DNA of 26,076 nt, from positions 1-26,076 of the IMG/VR virus record IMGVR_UViG_3300035698_003471; one strand, given 5' to 3'. The translations under genes were made by a program, and so were the position numbers. Under the pieces are notes generated by a model. That model had not been told where the DNA came from and made no database searches. It saw only the letters and a program-made list of their open reading frames with translations. Position 1 is the stretch's first letter. Every line of letters begins with the position of its first letter. Below are positions 1-6,496 of the stretch, piece by piece. Source of the DNA: a virus.

Positions 1-62
1 ACAAGTGGAACATTTTTATGATGTGACCTAAATATAACAATACAATCGGTCATGTGCAACTA

Positions 63-965
63 TTAATTAAAGAATTTCACGAATGAATCATTCCCATAAC
101 TACCTTTAGTTAATTCAATGATTTCACGGATAGTTCTATCCTTTTCAACAAATCCATTAGATTTCACGAAGTCTCTAGTGCCAAAAGAACACGCACTTGT
201 TATAGTTCTATAACAAGCAACAGAATCTTCGAAAGTCAATACTGAATCTAATGTTAGGTGTTCAAAGTCTTCTTTGTTTCGATTAGTTACTTTGTGAACC
301 AAATCTTGGCATGCTTCCTTTAATGTGTCACCATGTGCCCATCTAGTTCCATCGGTTACAAGGTAAAATTCTTTTGGGTTTCCTATTTTTTTGACTTGGT
401 ATACATTACCTCTTTTGTAAACAACTTCGGTAAAAATGTCGTCAACTTTGATATACTTACCATCTTCCCAAATAATAGGATCGTTTCCTAATTCAGTATA
501 AGGTATGGTTAACTTTGAGTATAAATTACCACCAACCGTAGGATTGAATCCCTTTGGTATTTCGATTACATTACTTAAGTATAAATTACCACCAACCGTA
601 GGATTGAATCCCTTTGGTATTTTGGTCACAGTATGTAAGTTTAAATAACCACCGACCGTTGGATTAAATCCTTTTGGTATTTCAGTTACACTACGTAAGT
701 CTAAACCACCACCAACCGTAGGATTGAATCCTTCTGGTATTTTGGTTACAGTATCTAAGTTTAAATAACCACCAACCGCAGGATTGAATCCCTTTGGTAT
801 TTCGGTTACACTACGTAAATCTAAATTACCACCAACCGTAGGATTGAATCCCTTTGGGATTTTGGTTACATTGTGTAGGTAAACATTACTATCAATAACA
901 TCAATTCCAAGGTATTGATTTTCTGTAATTTGTAGGAGAGTTTTTAATTGTTCTTTATCGATCAT
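63..965 (-). CDS. Repeat protein with six 20-residue LRR-like repeats
   Basis: A 300-residue protein of unknown function. Residues about 35-150 are six near-identical 20-residue repeats built on the core IPKGFNPTVGG followed by a short L-x-L strand, a pattern like a solenoid or leucine-rich-repeat ladder. The last roughly 145 residues are non-repetitive, mixed alpha/beta, and include the strings WAHGDTLKEA and CYRTITSACSFGTRDF. Proteins of this build occur in phages and in Bacteroidetes, usually annotated only as leucine-rich-repeat or hypothetical; that is recalled family knowledge, not a search result. No signal peptide or membrane segment is visible. The ATG start has no Shine-Dalgarno sequence. 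It is the last complete gene here, about 100 bases after the helicase stop. A binding or scaffolding role is only a guess from the solenoid repeats. Confidence 0.8.
   Translation of the reverse strand: MIDKEQLKTLLQITENQYLGIDVIDSNVYLHNVTKIPKGFNPTVGGNLDLRSVTEIPKGFNPAVGGYLNLDTVTKIPEGFNPTVGGGLDLRSVTEIPKGFNPTVGGYLNLHTVTKIPKGFNPTVGGNLYLSNVIEIPKGFNPTVGGNLYSKLTIPYTELGNDPIIWEDGKYIKVDDIFTEVVYKRGNVYQVKKIGNPKEFYLVTDGTRWAHGDTLKEACQDLVHKVTNRNKEDFEHLTLDSVLTFEDSVACYRTITSACSFGTRDFVKSNGFVEKDRTIREIIELTKGSYGNDSFVKFFN
521..880 (-). repeat. Tandem 60-bp coding repeats, six copies
   Basis: Units begin at about 541, 601, 661, 721, 781 and 841 with no length variation, each containing a near-identical 20-base core reading ggattgaatccctttggtat. 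Alternate units resemble each other more closely: those encoding LDLRSV alternate with those encoding YLNLxTV, giving a weaker 120-bp period. The repeats stay in frame and encode the solenoid of the surrounding gene. Confidence 0.95.
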
Positions 966-1063
966 GGGTATTTAACTAATAGTTGAAAATTCTAATATCA
1001 ATCCAATATAGCAAAATGAACTATTAATGTCAAGTGTTTTTTACAGACCAATTTAACCTAAGT

Positions 1064-2452
1064 CTAAAACCCACCAAGTCTTTCGATTTCGTTCTTTATT
1101 TCAATCGTCCATGGATTCCAATTGAAATTTGCATGCATCCATTTTCTATATGATATGGGAGTTTGATGTACTTGCATACCCTCATATTTACCAAATGTTA
1201 TATACACAGGTGTTCTAACAGCACCACTCTCGTCCATGGTCTTTAGATTTATTCCATTTTCAAAGTGAAGGCCTATCTCATGCATTGGAACTCCTGTGAG
1301 TTGCCTCCCGCCCTCACCATATAATTCCCAATTGTCGTTTATCTCCTTGAAATATAGTTTTTCAACTACTCCAAATTTCTTGACAGAATTGACAAAGTCT
1401 ATAATTAACCCATTTTTTTTAAGTGGATGTATTCGAGTGACTCTCCCGACAAACTGATACCACCAACTCAATGAGTTAGTCGGACGTGCCGTTATTAAGC
1501 AGTCTAATTCAGGATAATCGAATCCTATGGTCAATACGTTAACCTGGCACACCACTTTCAACTCACCACTCTTAAACCTACTTACAATGTCTTTGCGCTC
1601 TTTCTTAGGCGTAGCACCACATAACATCACAGCATTTGGTAATCTACTGGCAAGTGATTCTGCCTGGGCAACGGTTGGTAGTGCAACTAATATCGATTTC
1701 CTATCTGTCATGTGGGTAATTTTATCAACGATCTTATCTTCGAGATTACCTGTCTGGTAAGCTTTATTCATACTCTCCTCTGTGTAATCACCCTTAGTGG
1801 AGTTTAAGACTAGCTGATGTTCATCAAAGTCGTATGATTCGTACTTAAGAGGTGACCAAAATTTTAACTTAACCATCTCGTCTATTTGTGCACAGTGAAT
1901 GATGTGTTTAAAAAATAGACCATGCTTGGTGCGAGTAGTTAGCATTGTTAACTTAGAATAGCTATCCCACCCACCATCGATAGAAAGTGTTTGCAACTTC
2001 AGTGGAGTTGCAGTTAGCCCTAGTACATGAGTCGCTTTTATCTTATCTAAAAATTTTCTAAGTTGTCCACTCTTTGCTCGTGGGTATCTATCACACTCAT
2101 CAATTATAATTTTCTTAAAACCAAATTTCTTAAAATCATGTACTCGATTTACTATAGACCCGATTGTAGCGTATGTGATTCTACCAATTTCTTTCTCACC
2201 GAGTGACGCACTGAATATAGATGCGGTACCTCCATACATGCCAGTGAACTTTTCATAGTTCTGCTCCAACAGTTCGATTGATGGTTGTATTATAAGCACT
2301 TTATCATATTTCATAGTGCTACTTATATGTGCAATTAAGACAGACTTACCAAACGCAGTGGGTGCTACTATAATGCTTGGATCTATTTTTTTTGTTTTGA
2401 AGAACTCTTCTCCGATTAGAGCAGGCTCTTTTTGATTATTTCTTAATTTCAT
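1064..2452 (-). CDS. uvsW: UvsW-like superfamily 2 DNA helicase with DUF3820-like C-terminus
   Basis: An ATP-dependent SF2 helicase, 462 residues from the chosen ATG. Visible motifs: PTAFGKS (Walker A, residues 31-37), DECD (118-121), TATP (147-150) and QFVGRVTRI (motif VI, about 333-341). T4 UvsW remodels forks and recombination intermediates and helps shift replication from origin- to recombination-dependent mode; that role is inferred by family. The core starts almost at residue 1, so the N-terminal DNA-binding domain of T4 UvsW (about 500 residues) appears absent. The final 45 residues (FGKYEGMQ, then SYRKWMHANF) resemble the small DUF3820 module. An upstream GTG at 2485 would add the peptide MMIGFPQTTNI, but those bases belong to a leader also found before another gene, so the internal ATG at 2452 is preferred. 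A generic phage SSL2-type helicase is the alternative name. Confidence 0.82.
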   Translation of the reverse strand: MKLRNNQKEPALIGEEFFKTKKIDPSIIVAPTAFGKSVLIAHISSTMKYDKVLIIQPSIELLEQNYEKFTGMYGGTASIFSASLGEKEIGRITYATIGSIVNRVHDFKKFGFKKIIIDECDRYPRAKSGQLRKFLDKIKATHVLGLTATPLKLQTLSIDGGWDSYSKLTMLTTRTKHGLFFKHIIHCAQIDEMVKLKFWSPLKYESYDFDEHQLVLNSTKGDYTEESMNKAYQTGNLEDKIVDKITHMTDRKSILVALPTVAQAESLASRLPNAVMLCGATPKKERKDIVSRFKSGELKVVCQVNVLTIGFDYPELDCLITARPTNSLSWWYQFVGRVTRIHPLKKNGLIIDFVNSVKKFGVVEKLYFKEINDNWELYGEGGRQLTGVPMHEIGLHFENGINLKTMDESGAVRTPVYITFGKYEGMQVHQTPISYRKWMHANFNWNPWTIEIKNEIERLGGF

Positions 2453-2501
2453 AATGTTTGTTGTCTGCGGAAACCCAATCATCACCTTAGAGTGTATGGG
2501 T
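2447..2501 (-). promoter_or_regulatory. Duplicated leader element, copy A (before the helicase)
   Basis: Read on the minus strand, about 55 bases from ACCCAT through GGTGATGATTGGG to AACAAACATTATGAAA match, with few differences and one indel, the sequence in front of the transferase gene at 9762-9817. ACCCA and TGGGT in this copy could pair as a 5-bp stem enclosing GGTGATGAT. Conservation ends just inside the coding sequence, which suggests a shared 5' leader (promoter, RNA operator or translation signal). It is also open in frame with the helicase from a GTG, so a translated N-terminal tag cannot be excluded. Confidence 0.55.
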
Positions 2502-2555
2502 CATTGACATAGATGTTTTGATAGTTACATTGAACGTCCAATTAATTGAGGTAGT

Positions 2556-2743
2556 TCAAGTGATATTAGTTATAGGACATGACCCCCATTGCTCACCTAG
2601 TGTATCAGTGCCTCTGGCAGTTCCGCCAACTACCTCTAAGGGAGGTGTATTGCGTAATTCACATAATACCTTGAGTTTATCGAGTTCGTCTGTTAAAAGA
2701 GGAATTTGATCAAAGGTACGTGACCCGGTATGATGACTCGCAT
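2556..2743 (-). pseudogene. Frameshifted, truncated DUF2493 (SLOG-like) gene
   Basis: From the ATG at 2743 the frame reads MRVIIPG and then goes out of frame. Shifting by one base at CCGGG/TCA (about 2721-2728) continues as SRTFDQIPLLTDELDKL and later EVVGGTARGTDTLGEQWG before a stop at 2556. An MxVIIaGSR N-terminus plus a GGARGADxLGExWA-type loop is the signature of DUF2493/YspA-type Rossmann (SLOG) proteins found in many phages. The expected second half of about 50 residues is missing. One lost base and loss of the C-terminus make decay the simplest reading; programmed frameshifting or an assembly error in this one base are alternatives. This is the only coding trace in the roughly 420-base gap between 2453 and 2872. 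Confidence 0.6.
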
Positions 2744-2790
2744 CTCAATTCAAGATGTACGAGCAAACCTTCATATACCGTGAGTGTGCA

Positions 2791-2830
2791 ACCTACAAAT
2801 GGAGAAGTCTATAGTCATTCGTTTGTAGGT
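2791..2830. repeat. Inverted repeat in the gap upstream of the SLOG remnant
   Basis: ACCTACAAA (2791-2799) is perfectly matched by TTTGTAGGT (2822-2830) around a 22-base centre that itself contains CTATAG. No T-tract follows on either strand, so it does not look like an intrinsic terminator. It could be an RNA structure or a protein-binding site. Confidence 0.5.
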
Positions 2831-2872
2831 AAATATCCGTGTACTCGGACGATGAGTTTTTGTATTTATTAT

Positions 2873-3088
2873 TCATTTGGTGTGTCGTTTTTTATACTCT
2901 GATAGTAGTACGTTAAGGATATCTACGTCCTTTTCCAAATAATACCCATTGTTTAATATTTTACGAACAGCAATCTTCAACACGAGTGAGTCACCCATTG
3001 ATACTTTGTTTACAATATTGTCGTGCAGTGCATCGACGATTTTACTTAAGACTTTTATTTGCTGACTTGATAAAGGATAGGTATGCAT
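2873..3088 (-). CDS. Small protein of unknown function (71 aa)
   Basis: A 71-residue, mostly helical, mixed-charge protein (MHTYPLSSQQIKVLSKIV at its start, ending SEYKKRHTK). I do not recognise it. Its ATG overlaps the stop of the upstream HNH-type gene in a TAATG arrangement, which supports both genes being real and translationally coupled. No cysteine pairs, membrane segments or signal peptide are seen. It is followed by the 420-base gap that holds the broken SLOG gene. Confidence 0.65.
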   Translation of the reverse strand: MHTYPLSSQQIKVLSKIVDALHDNIVNKVSMGDSLVLKIAVRKILNNGYYLEKDVDILNVLLSEYKKRHTK

Positions 3089-3705
3089 TAATTGTTCAAT
3101 TTATTGAATAAATCATCGACATCTCGGTCGTCGGGAGTTTGTAGGTTATCTTCTGGTACACTTTCCATGTCTATGTCACTCCATTTCATACTTTCATCAT
3201 CGTACTTAGAGATATTAACATTCGATGCTGTATTGAAGTAACTTGGAGTCCAGTACTTACGTCGGCGATTCGCAATGAGTTCACCTCCAACATTTATGTA
3301 ATAGCAGTTGTAGCACAGAATTTCTATATTTTCAAGACGCGTGTTCTTTTTAACACCATCTATAAAATTAATTAAGAATGGCTTCTTGCCATCATCTCGG
3401 CTGTTATCAAACCCACACGATTCACATCGATCATCTTTGTAATGATGCTTTATTAGCTGATTCATATACGTCCGAGGAACCGTGTGAATCTTCTCACCAC
3501 TTATATATGCAAGTAGGTTCTTCGCAACTTGCTTCGTCTTCGGTCGTCGGACACCAAATCCATTCGGATTGATTAAGTTTTCGAACACTTCGTGATACTT
3601 CGCCCACTTCTTATATGTTGGGTAAGATACTTTTAAATATCTTGCACACGCAAATGCAGATTTTGATTTAGATTGTGCATCTAAAATCTGAGATTTAAGT
3701 AACAT
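3088..3705 (-). CDS. HTH plus degenerate HNH-type zinc-binding protein
   Basis: A 205-residue protein. Residues about 16-40 (SAFACARYLKVSYPTYKKWAK) look like a helix-turn-helix. Residues 94-134 hold C94-x2-C97 and C131-x2-C134 around PFLINFIDG and NTRLENIEIL, the HNH fold layout seen in phage HNH proteins. The usual catalytic His before the DG turn is Asn (LINF instead of a His-His pair), and the last position after CYNC is Tyr rather than His, so nuclease activity is doubtful; a zinc-dependent DNA-binding role is more likely. The C-terminal 45 residues are acidic (DDRDVDDLFNKLNN). The ATG follows the previous stop after a TTAAGAAATAA spacer. A freestanding homing-endonuclease descendant or a transcription factor are both possible. 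Confidence 0.7.
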   Translation of the reverse strand: MLLKSQILDAQSKSKSAFACARYLKVSYPTYKKWAKYHEVFENLINPNGFGVRRPKTKQVAKNLLAYISGEKIHTVPRTYMNQLIKHHYKDDRCESCGFDNSRDDGKKPFLINFIDGVKKNTRLENIEILCYNCYYINVGGELIANRRRKYWTPSYFNTASNVNISKYDDESMKWSDIDMESVPEDNLQTPDDRDVDDLFNKLNN

Positions 3706-3716
3706 TTATTTCTTAA

Positions 3717-4007
3717 TTAAATTGTATCTACTATGGTAGATGGCAGAAAGTTGTGATGTAGTGTGAATTTCTTTAAATCATATCGCATAACCTCATCACC
3801 GTTCAGAGTAAATGTAATAGTATTACCTGATTTTACCTGTTGCATGTCGGTATATTTACTTCTCTTCTTTATTGCATCGACTACTGATGTAAGTTCGTCA
3901 GGCATAATCGTCGTGGTTTGCTTTAATTCTATCTCATTTAGGGCAAACCATTCCATGAACCTTTTGATTTCTTCACTAACTAGTAATTTTAACTGAAAAT
4001 TTTTCAT
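3717..4007 (-). CDS. Small protein of unknown function (96 aa)
   Basis: A 96-residue protein beginning MKNFQLKLLVSEEIKRFMEW. The first 13 residues loosely resemble the capsid-targeting N-termini of nearby genes, and VSE would be an off-consensus cleavage site. The rest is mixed alpha/beta with a likely hairpin at NTITFTLNGDEV. No known motif is seen. The start sits in the A/T-rich context CAAATAATATGAAA shared with several neighbours, without a Shine-Dalgarno sequence. It lies between the endolysin and the HNH-type gene. Confidence 0.65.
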   Translation of the reverse strand: MKNFQLKLLVSEEIKRFMEWFALNEIELKQTTTIMPDELTSVVDAIKKRSKYTDMQQVKSGNTITFTLNGDEVMRYDLKKFTLHHNFLPSTIVDTI

Positions 4008-4033
4008 ATTATTTGTAATTTGTTGAGTCTTAT

Positions 4034-4053
4034 GTGATATTATTAACTATCAC
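4034..4053. repeat. Short inverted repeat upstream of the 96-aa gene
   Basis: GTGATA and TATCAC (6-bp arms) flank an 8-base A/T-only loop in the 92-base gap after the endolysin stop. No T-tract follows on the coding strand. It may be an operator or a weak RNA hairpin; function unknown. Confidence 0.35.
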
Positions 4054-4099
4054 GTCATATGTTTTTAACGATATAGTCTAATGTTGGATCGAGACCTTT

Positions 4100-4699
4100 T
4101 CAAGATAACAACTCATACAGCATATCAAACTTTTTCTGTCTGTCTGCTAGTCCATTAAACCCACCGTTAACCCGTCTAGTTATCTGTTTTACTACATCCT
4201 CGGTCGACCCTTGATCTGCAATGCTATTCAATCGATTGGATGACCAGAACCACGATGCTGACAATAATGGATATCTCTCCGCAACGAGGTCTGGATTATT
4301 TAGTACATCTACATCAACATGGTCATTAAACCTAGTGTAATTGTCTTTACCTGTCAGTTGAATGTACCCACGTCCTCGATATTTCCAACCATCACCACTT
4401 GCTTCGTCACCATTATTCATACGATTTGCGTATGCTCGGTTTGCAATCATCTCAGGATTTCTGGCATACTTAGATGCCACTTCCACAGTTGGGAAGTACT
4501 TGCGAAATGTAATCATTAATGCTTCTTTAGAATAATTCAAATTTTCAACCTTCCACCTAAATACACCACTCTCATGCGCACATTGCGCTAGGAAGTGTGA
4601 CATTCTGAGTGGGGTGTTTATGTTAAAGTTTTTAATAACTTCATCAATCTCAGAAAACGGTTCGTCTGGAATTATACCTCGGAGCACATTAATATTCAT
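4100..4699 (-). CDS. GH19 (chitinase-class) endolysin
   Basis: A 199-residue single-domain glycoside hydrolase family 19 enzyme that would cleave the peptidoglycan glycan strand at lysis. AHESG (residues 41-45) carries the expected catalytic Glu43, a second acid is Glu52 in VENLNYS, and WKYRGRGYIQLTG (about 105-117) with NY just after is the GH19 substrate-binding signature. No signal peptide or transmembrane segment is seen, so release would need a holin; a holin-like two-TM gene lies 3 kb upstream in the same direction. The start ATG follows an A-rich stretch without a clear Shine-Dalgarno sequence, a few bases after the upstream stop. A virion-associated lysin is the alternative, given the neighbouring head-protein candidates. 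Confidence 0.9.
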   Translation of the reverse strand: MNINVLRGIIPDEPFSEIDEVIKNFNINTPLRMSHFLAQCAHESGVFRWKVENLNYSKEALMITFRKYFPTVEVASKYARNPEMIANRAYANRMNNGDEASGDGWKYRGRGYIQLTGKDNYTRFNDHVDVDVLNNPDLVAERYPLLSASWFWSSNRLNSIADQGSTEDVVKQITRRVNGGFNGLADRQKKFDMLYELLS

Positions 4700-4703
4700 A
4701 TCA

Positions 4704-5378
4704 TTATTTTTTTTGTTTTATTTTCTTAGCAGACTTTATCATAATTCTTAATTCTTTATATAATAATTGCTTATCATCATTTGTTTTGAAGTCATCTTCA
4801 CTACTTAACTCAGACATCTTTCTACCGATAATGGTAATATTGTCGGATAAAAATCTGCGTATCGTGGTATAGAATCTATTCTTTTTCTTGACTTGTAAGT
4901 CGTACTTATCACCGACTCTATAAAATTGTTTCTTCTTAAAGGATGATGTATCTGAGACAGAACCTCGTGTTAGTAATGTCAACGAAAGAATGCCGTCTAA
5001 TTTATTAAATTCTATAGTTACAGCATCTTCTGTGGGTACAATAGAAATTAAGATTGTATTAGTAGTCTTATCAAATCGAAAAAATAACTTACTCGTATCT
5101 AATAAGGTATTAACTTTAGTTTCCGAATTAGCTGACTTGGATCGAGTAGGTGCTGACTCGGTGTCATCTACCGTATCTTTATTCGTATAATCAATTCCAT
5201 ATAATTTGAGATACTCGATTGCCATCTTATATGGCTGAGTATCGTGGTCATATGTAAGTGCAGATGCTACTTTTATAAGTTTACCTGTCAATGGATTTTT
5301 GAATCTCTTATCTTTAAGCTCATCAAATTTCAACCCACCTGATTCGGTAATGTATGCGAAGAAATCTTTATAAATCAT
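4704..5378 (-). CDS. Putative internal virion protein (224 aa), capsid-targeting-like N-terminus
   Basis: A 224-residue protein, function unknown. The N-terminus MIYKDFFAYITESGG resembles the T4 capsid-targeting sequence (MKTYQEFIAE), with ITE as a possible gp21 protease site at residues 10-12. It is followed by a compact basic segment (FKNPLTGKLIKVASAL), a Ser/Thr/Lys-rich linker near residues 75-90, a beta-rich middle, and a very basic C-terminus (KSAKKIKQKK). Strong positive charge suits a DNA-associated head protein. It sits in a run of four genes with similar N-termini. The assignment is inference from N-terminal pattern and context only. Confidence 0.7.
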   Translation of the reverse strand: MIYKDFFAYITESGGLKFDELKDKRFKNPLTGKLIKVASALTYDHDTQPYKMAIEYLKLYGIDYTNKDTVDDTESAPTRSKSANSETKVNTLLDTSKLFFRFDKTTNTILISIVPTEDAVTIEFNKLDGILSLTLLTRGSVSDTSSFKKKQFYRVGDKYDLQVKKKNRFYTTIRRFLSDNITIIGRKMSELSSEDDFKTNDDKQLLYKELRIMIKSAKKIKQKK

Positions 5379-5391
5379 TGCATTTAATTAA

Positions 5392-5910
5392 TTACTTACT
5401 AATTTTTTTTATTACGATATCTAACGTTTTATTGTGTTGCGTCCATGAAGTAAATGATGCTTTGAGTTTGTTAAATATACTTCCAAAAAATCTTTTAATG
5501 TCACTCATATTCATTTCTGTAAGTGAGTTTGACTTGAACGTAGCAGCAATTTTAGTTGTAGTAACACTTAATTTAAGTATGTTTTCAAGAACTTTACGAG
5601 TTGCTGGATTAACCTTCGATAATGCTGTAACAAATGCTTCCTTGTACGATGGATTCATTCTAGAGTATCCTGCTTTTTTTAACTCGAGTATACTCTTAGC
5701 AGTTACGACGGAGGATTCAACCTTTTCAGCAAGTAATCGCAATGTGGGTTCTAATTCTATAGCAGCATCTCCAATTTCTTTCTTAGTTTTAGCAAGTTGA
5801 TTAGTCTCTGCAACCATTTTCTTAGTCAGTGCTACATACTCATCTATTTTAGTTGCAATAGATTCATCAGTAATAGTGACTTCATTAATATAATTTTTAA
5901 GTTTTTTCAT
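5392..5910 (-). CDS. Putative internal virion protein (172 aa), helical
   Basis: A 172-residue, almost entirely helical protein. MKKLKNYINEVTI at the start matches the form M-K-x(5)-(I/L)-x-E seen in T4 internal-protein leader peptides, with INE as a candidate gp21 cleavage site at residues 8-10. Long Lys/Glu/Ala-rich stretches (about 25-75) could form a coiled coil, and the C-terminus is basic (KTLDIVIKKISK). No enzymatic motif is seen. It is preceded by AACAAATAATATCAAAATG with no Shine-Dalgarno sequence and followed 13 bases later by the 224-residue gene. A prohead core or internal head role is inferred, not shown. Confidence 0.7.
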   Translation of the reverse strand: MKKLKNYINEVTITDESIATKIDEYVALTKKMVAETNQLAKTKKEIGDAAIELEPTLRLLAEKVESSVVTAKSILELKKAGYSRMNPSYKEAFVTALSKVNPATRKVLENILKLSVTTTKIAATFKSNSLTEMNMSDIKRFFGSIFNKLKASFTSWTQHNKTLDIVIKKISK

Positions 5911-5931
5911 TTTGATATTATTTGTTGTTTA

Positions 5932-6486
5932 CTAAATGTCGTACCAGGTGCCATCGTCTAACTTGAATCGGAAGTAAACACCACGGTCATCATCATAGTT
6001 ACCGATGATTTTCGTAACCTTCTGTTCAGACCCATCACTCATCAGTAGCATCTTATTTAGCTTAGATTTCTTTAAGTCACTTAGCATATATTGCATGCCA
6101 TTTATCATAATCTCTTCTACATCACTATCTTCAATAGTGTTGGAGTTGGATGACTTTTCATTTAACCGAGACTCTGATACACGAGATACTACATGACGTG
6201 TGGTTTTCATCTCCATATAATGTCTGACACCTGTAGTGTAATCTGCAATTTTAGTTAGCTTTTCTTGAATCCATGCAGGCAATTCTGACGTATTATCAAT
6301 CATTGCCATTATCTCGGCTGCCGCTTGCATCGTCTTTACCATTTGCATACGAGCAACTTCCCCCTCATTATCAGTCTCCTTCGTCTCAAATTTATCAACA
6401 GTGTGAGGTTTCATCGTAGTATTCTCTTCGTCGGACTTCATCCAGTCATTGCCTGCCAATGATTCTATTAGTTTTTTTAGTTTCAT
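5932..6486 (-). CDS. Putative virion protein of a marine T4-like family (184 aa)
   Basis: A 184-residue protein from the ATG at 6486. A longer frame to 6555 exists but would overlap the end of the upstream gene by about 60 bases and add a sequence unlike its neighbours, while the chosen start gives MKLKKLIESLAG, again like a capsid-targeting leader. Residues about 50-95 (TMQAAAEIMAMI, then SELPAWIQEKLTKIADY and HYME) match a helical segment I recall from many marine T4-like phage hypothetical or structural proteins. The C-terminal 60 residues look like a small beta domain (KVTKIIGNYDDDRGVYFRF). The start context is ACTAATATGAAA. Confidence 0.75.
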   Translation of the reverse strand: MKLKKLIESLAGNDWMKSDEENTTMKPHTVDKFETKETDNEGEVARMQMVKTMQAAAEIMAMIDNTSELPAWIQEKLTKIADYTTGVRHYMEMKTTRHVVSRVSESRLNEKSSNSNTIEDSDVEEIMINGMQYMLSDLKKSKLNKMLLMSDGSEQKVTKIIGNYDDDRGVYFRFKLDDGTWYDI

Positions 6487-6496
6487 ATTAGTTAGG

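Noticed and set aside
1-62. Start of another minus-strand gene at an ATG at position 13
   Set aside because: Only four codons lie inside the window, which is too little to support a gene.
521-880. CRISPR-like array
   Set aside because: The 60-base periodicity has no unique spacers; units are repeated throughout and stay in frame within a coding sequence.
2518-2902. Two plus-strand open frames of about 60 codons in the gap before the helicase
   Set aside because: They run opposite to every other gene, look like low-complexity non-protein translations, and overlap the minus-strand SLOG remnant, which has recognisable motifs.
5354-5800. A 148-codon plus-strand open frame
   Set aside because: It is the mirror of the 172-residue minus-strand gene; its composition (long runs of Leu, Ile, Ser, Asn) is typical of an antisense shadow, and it has no motif.
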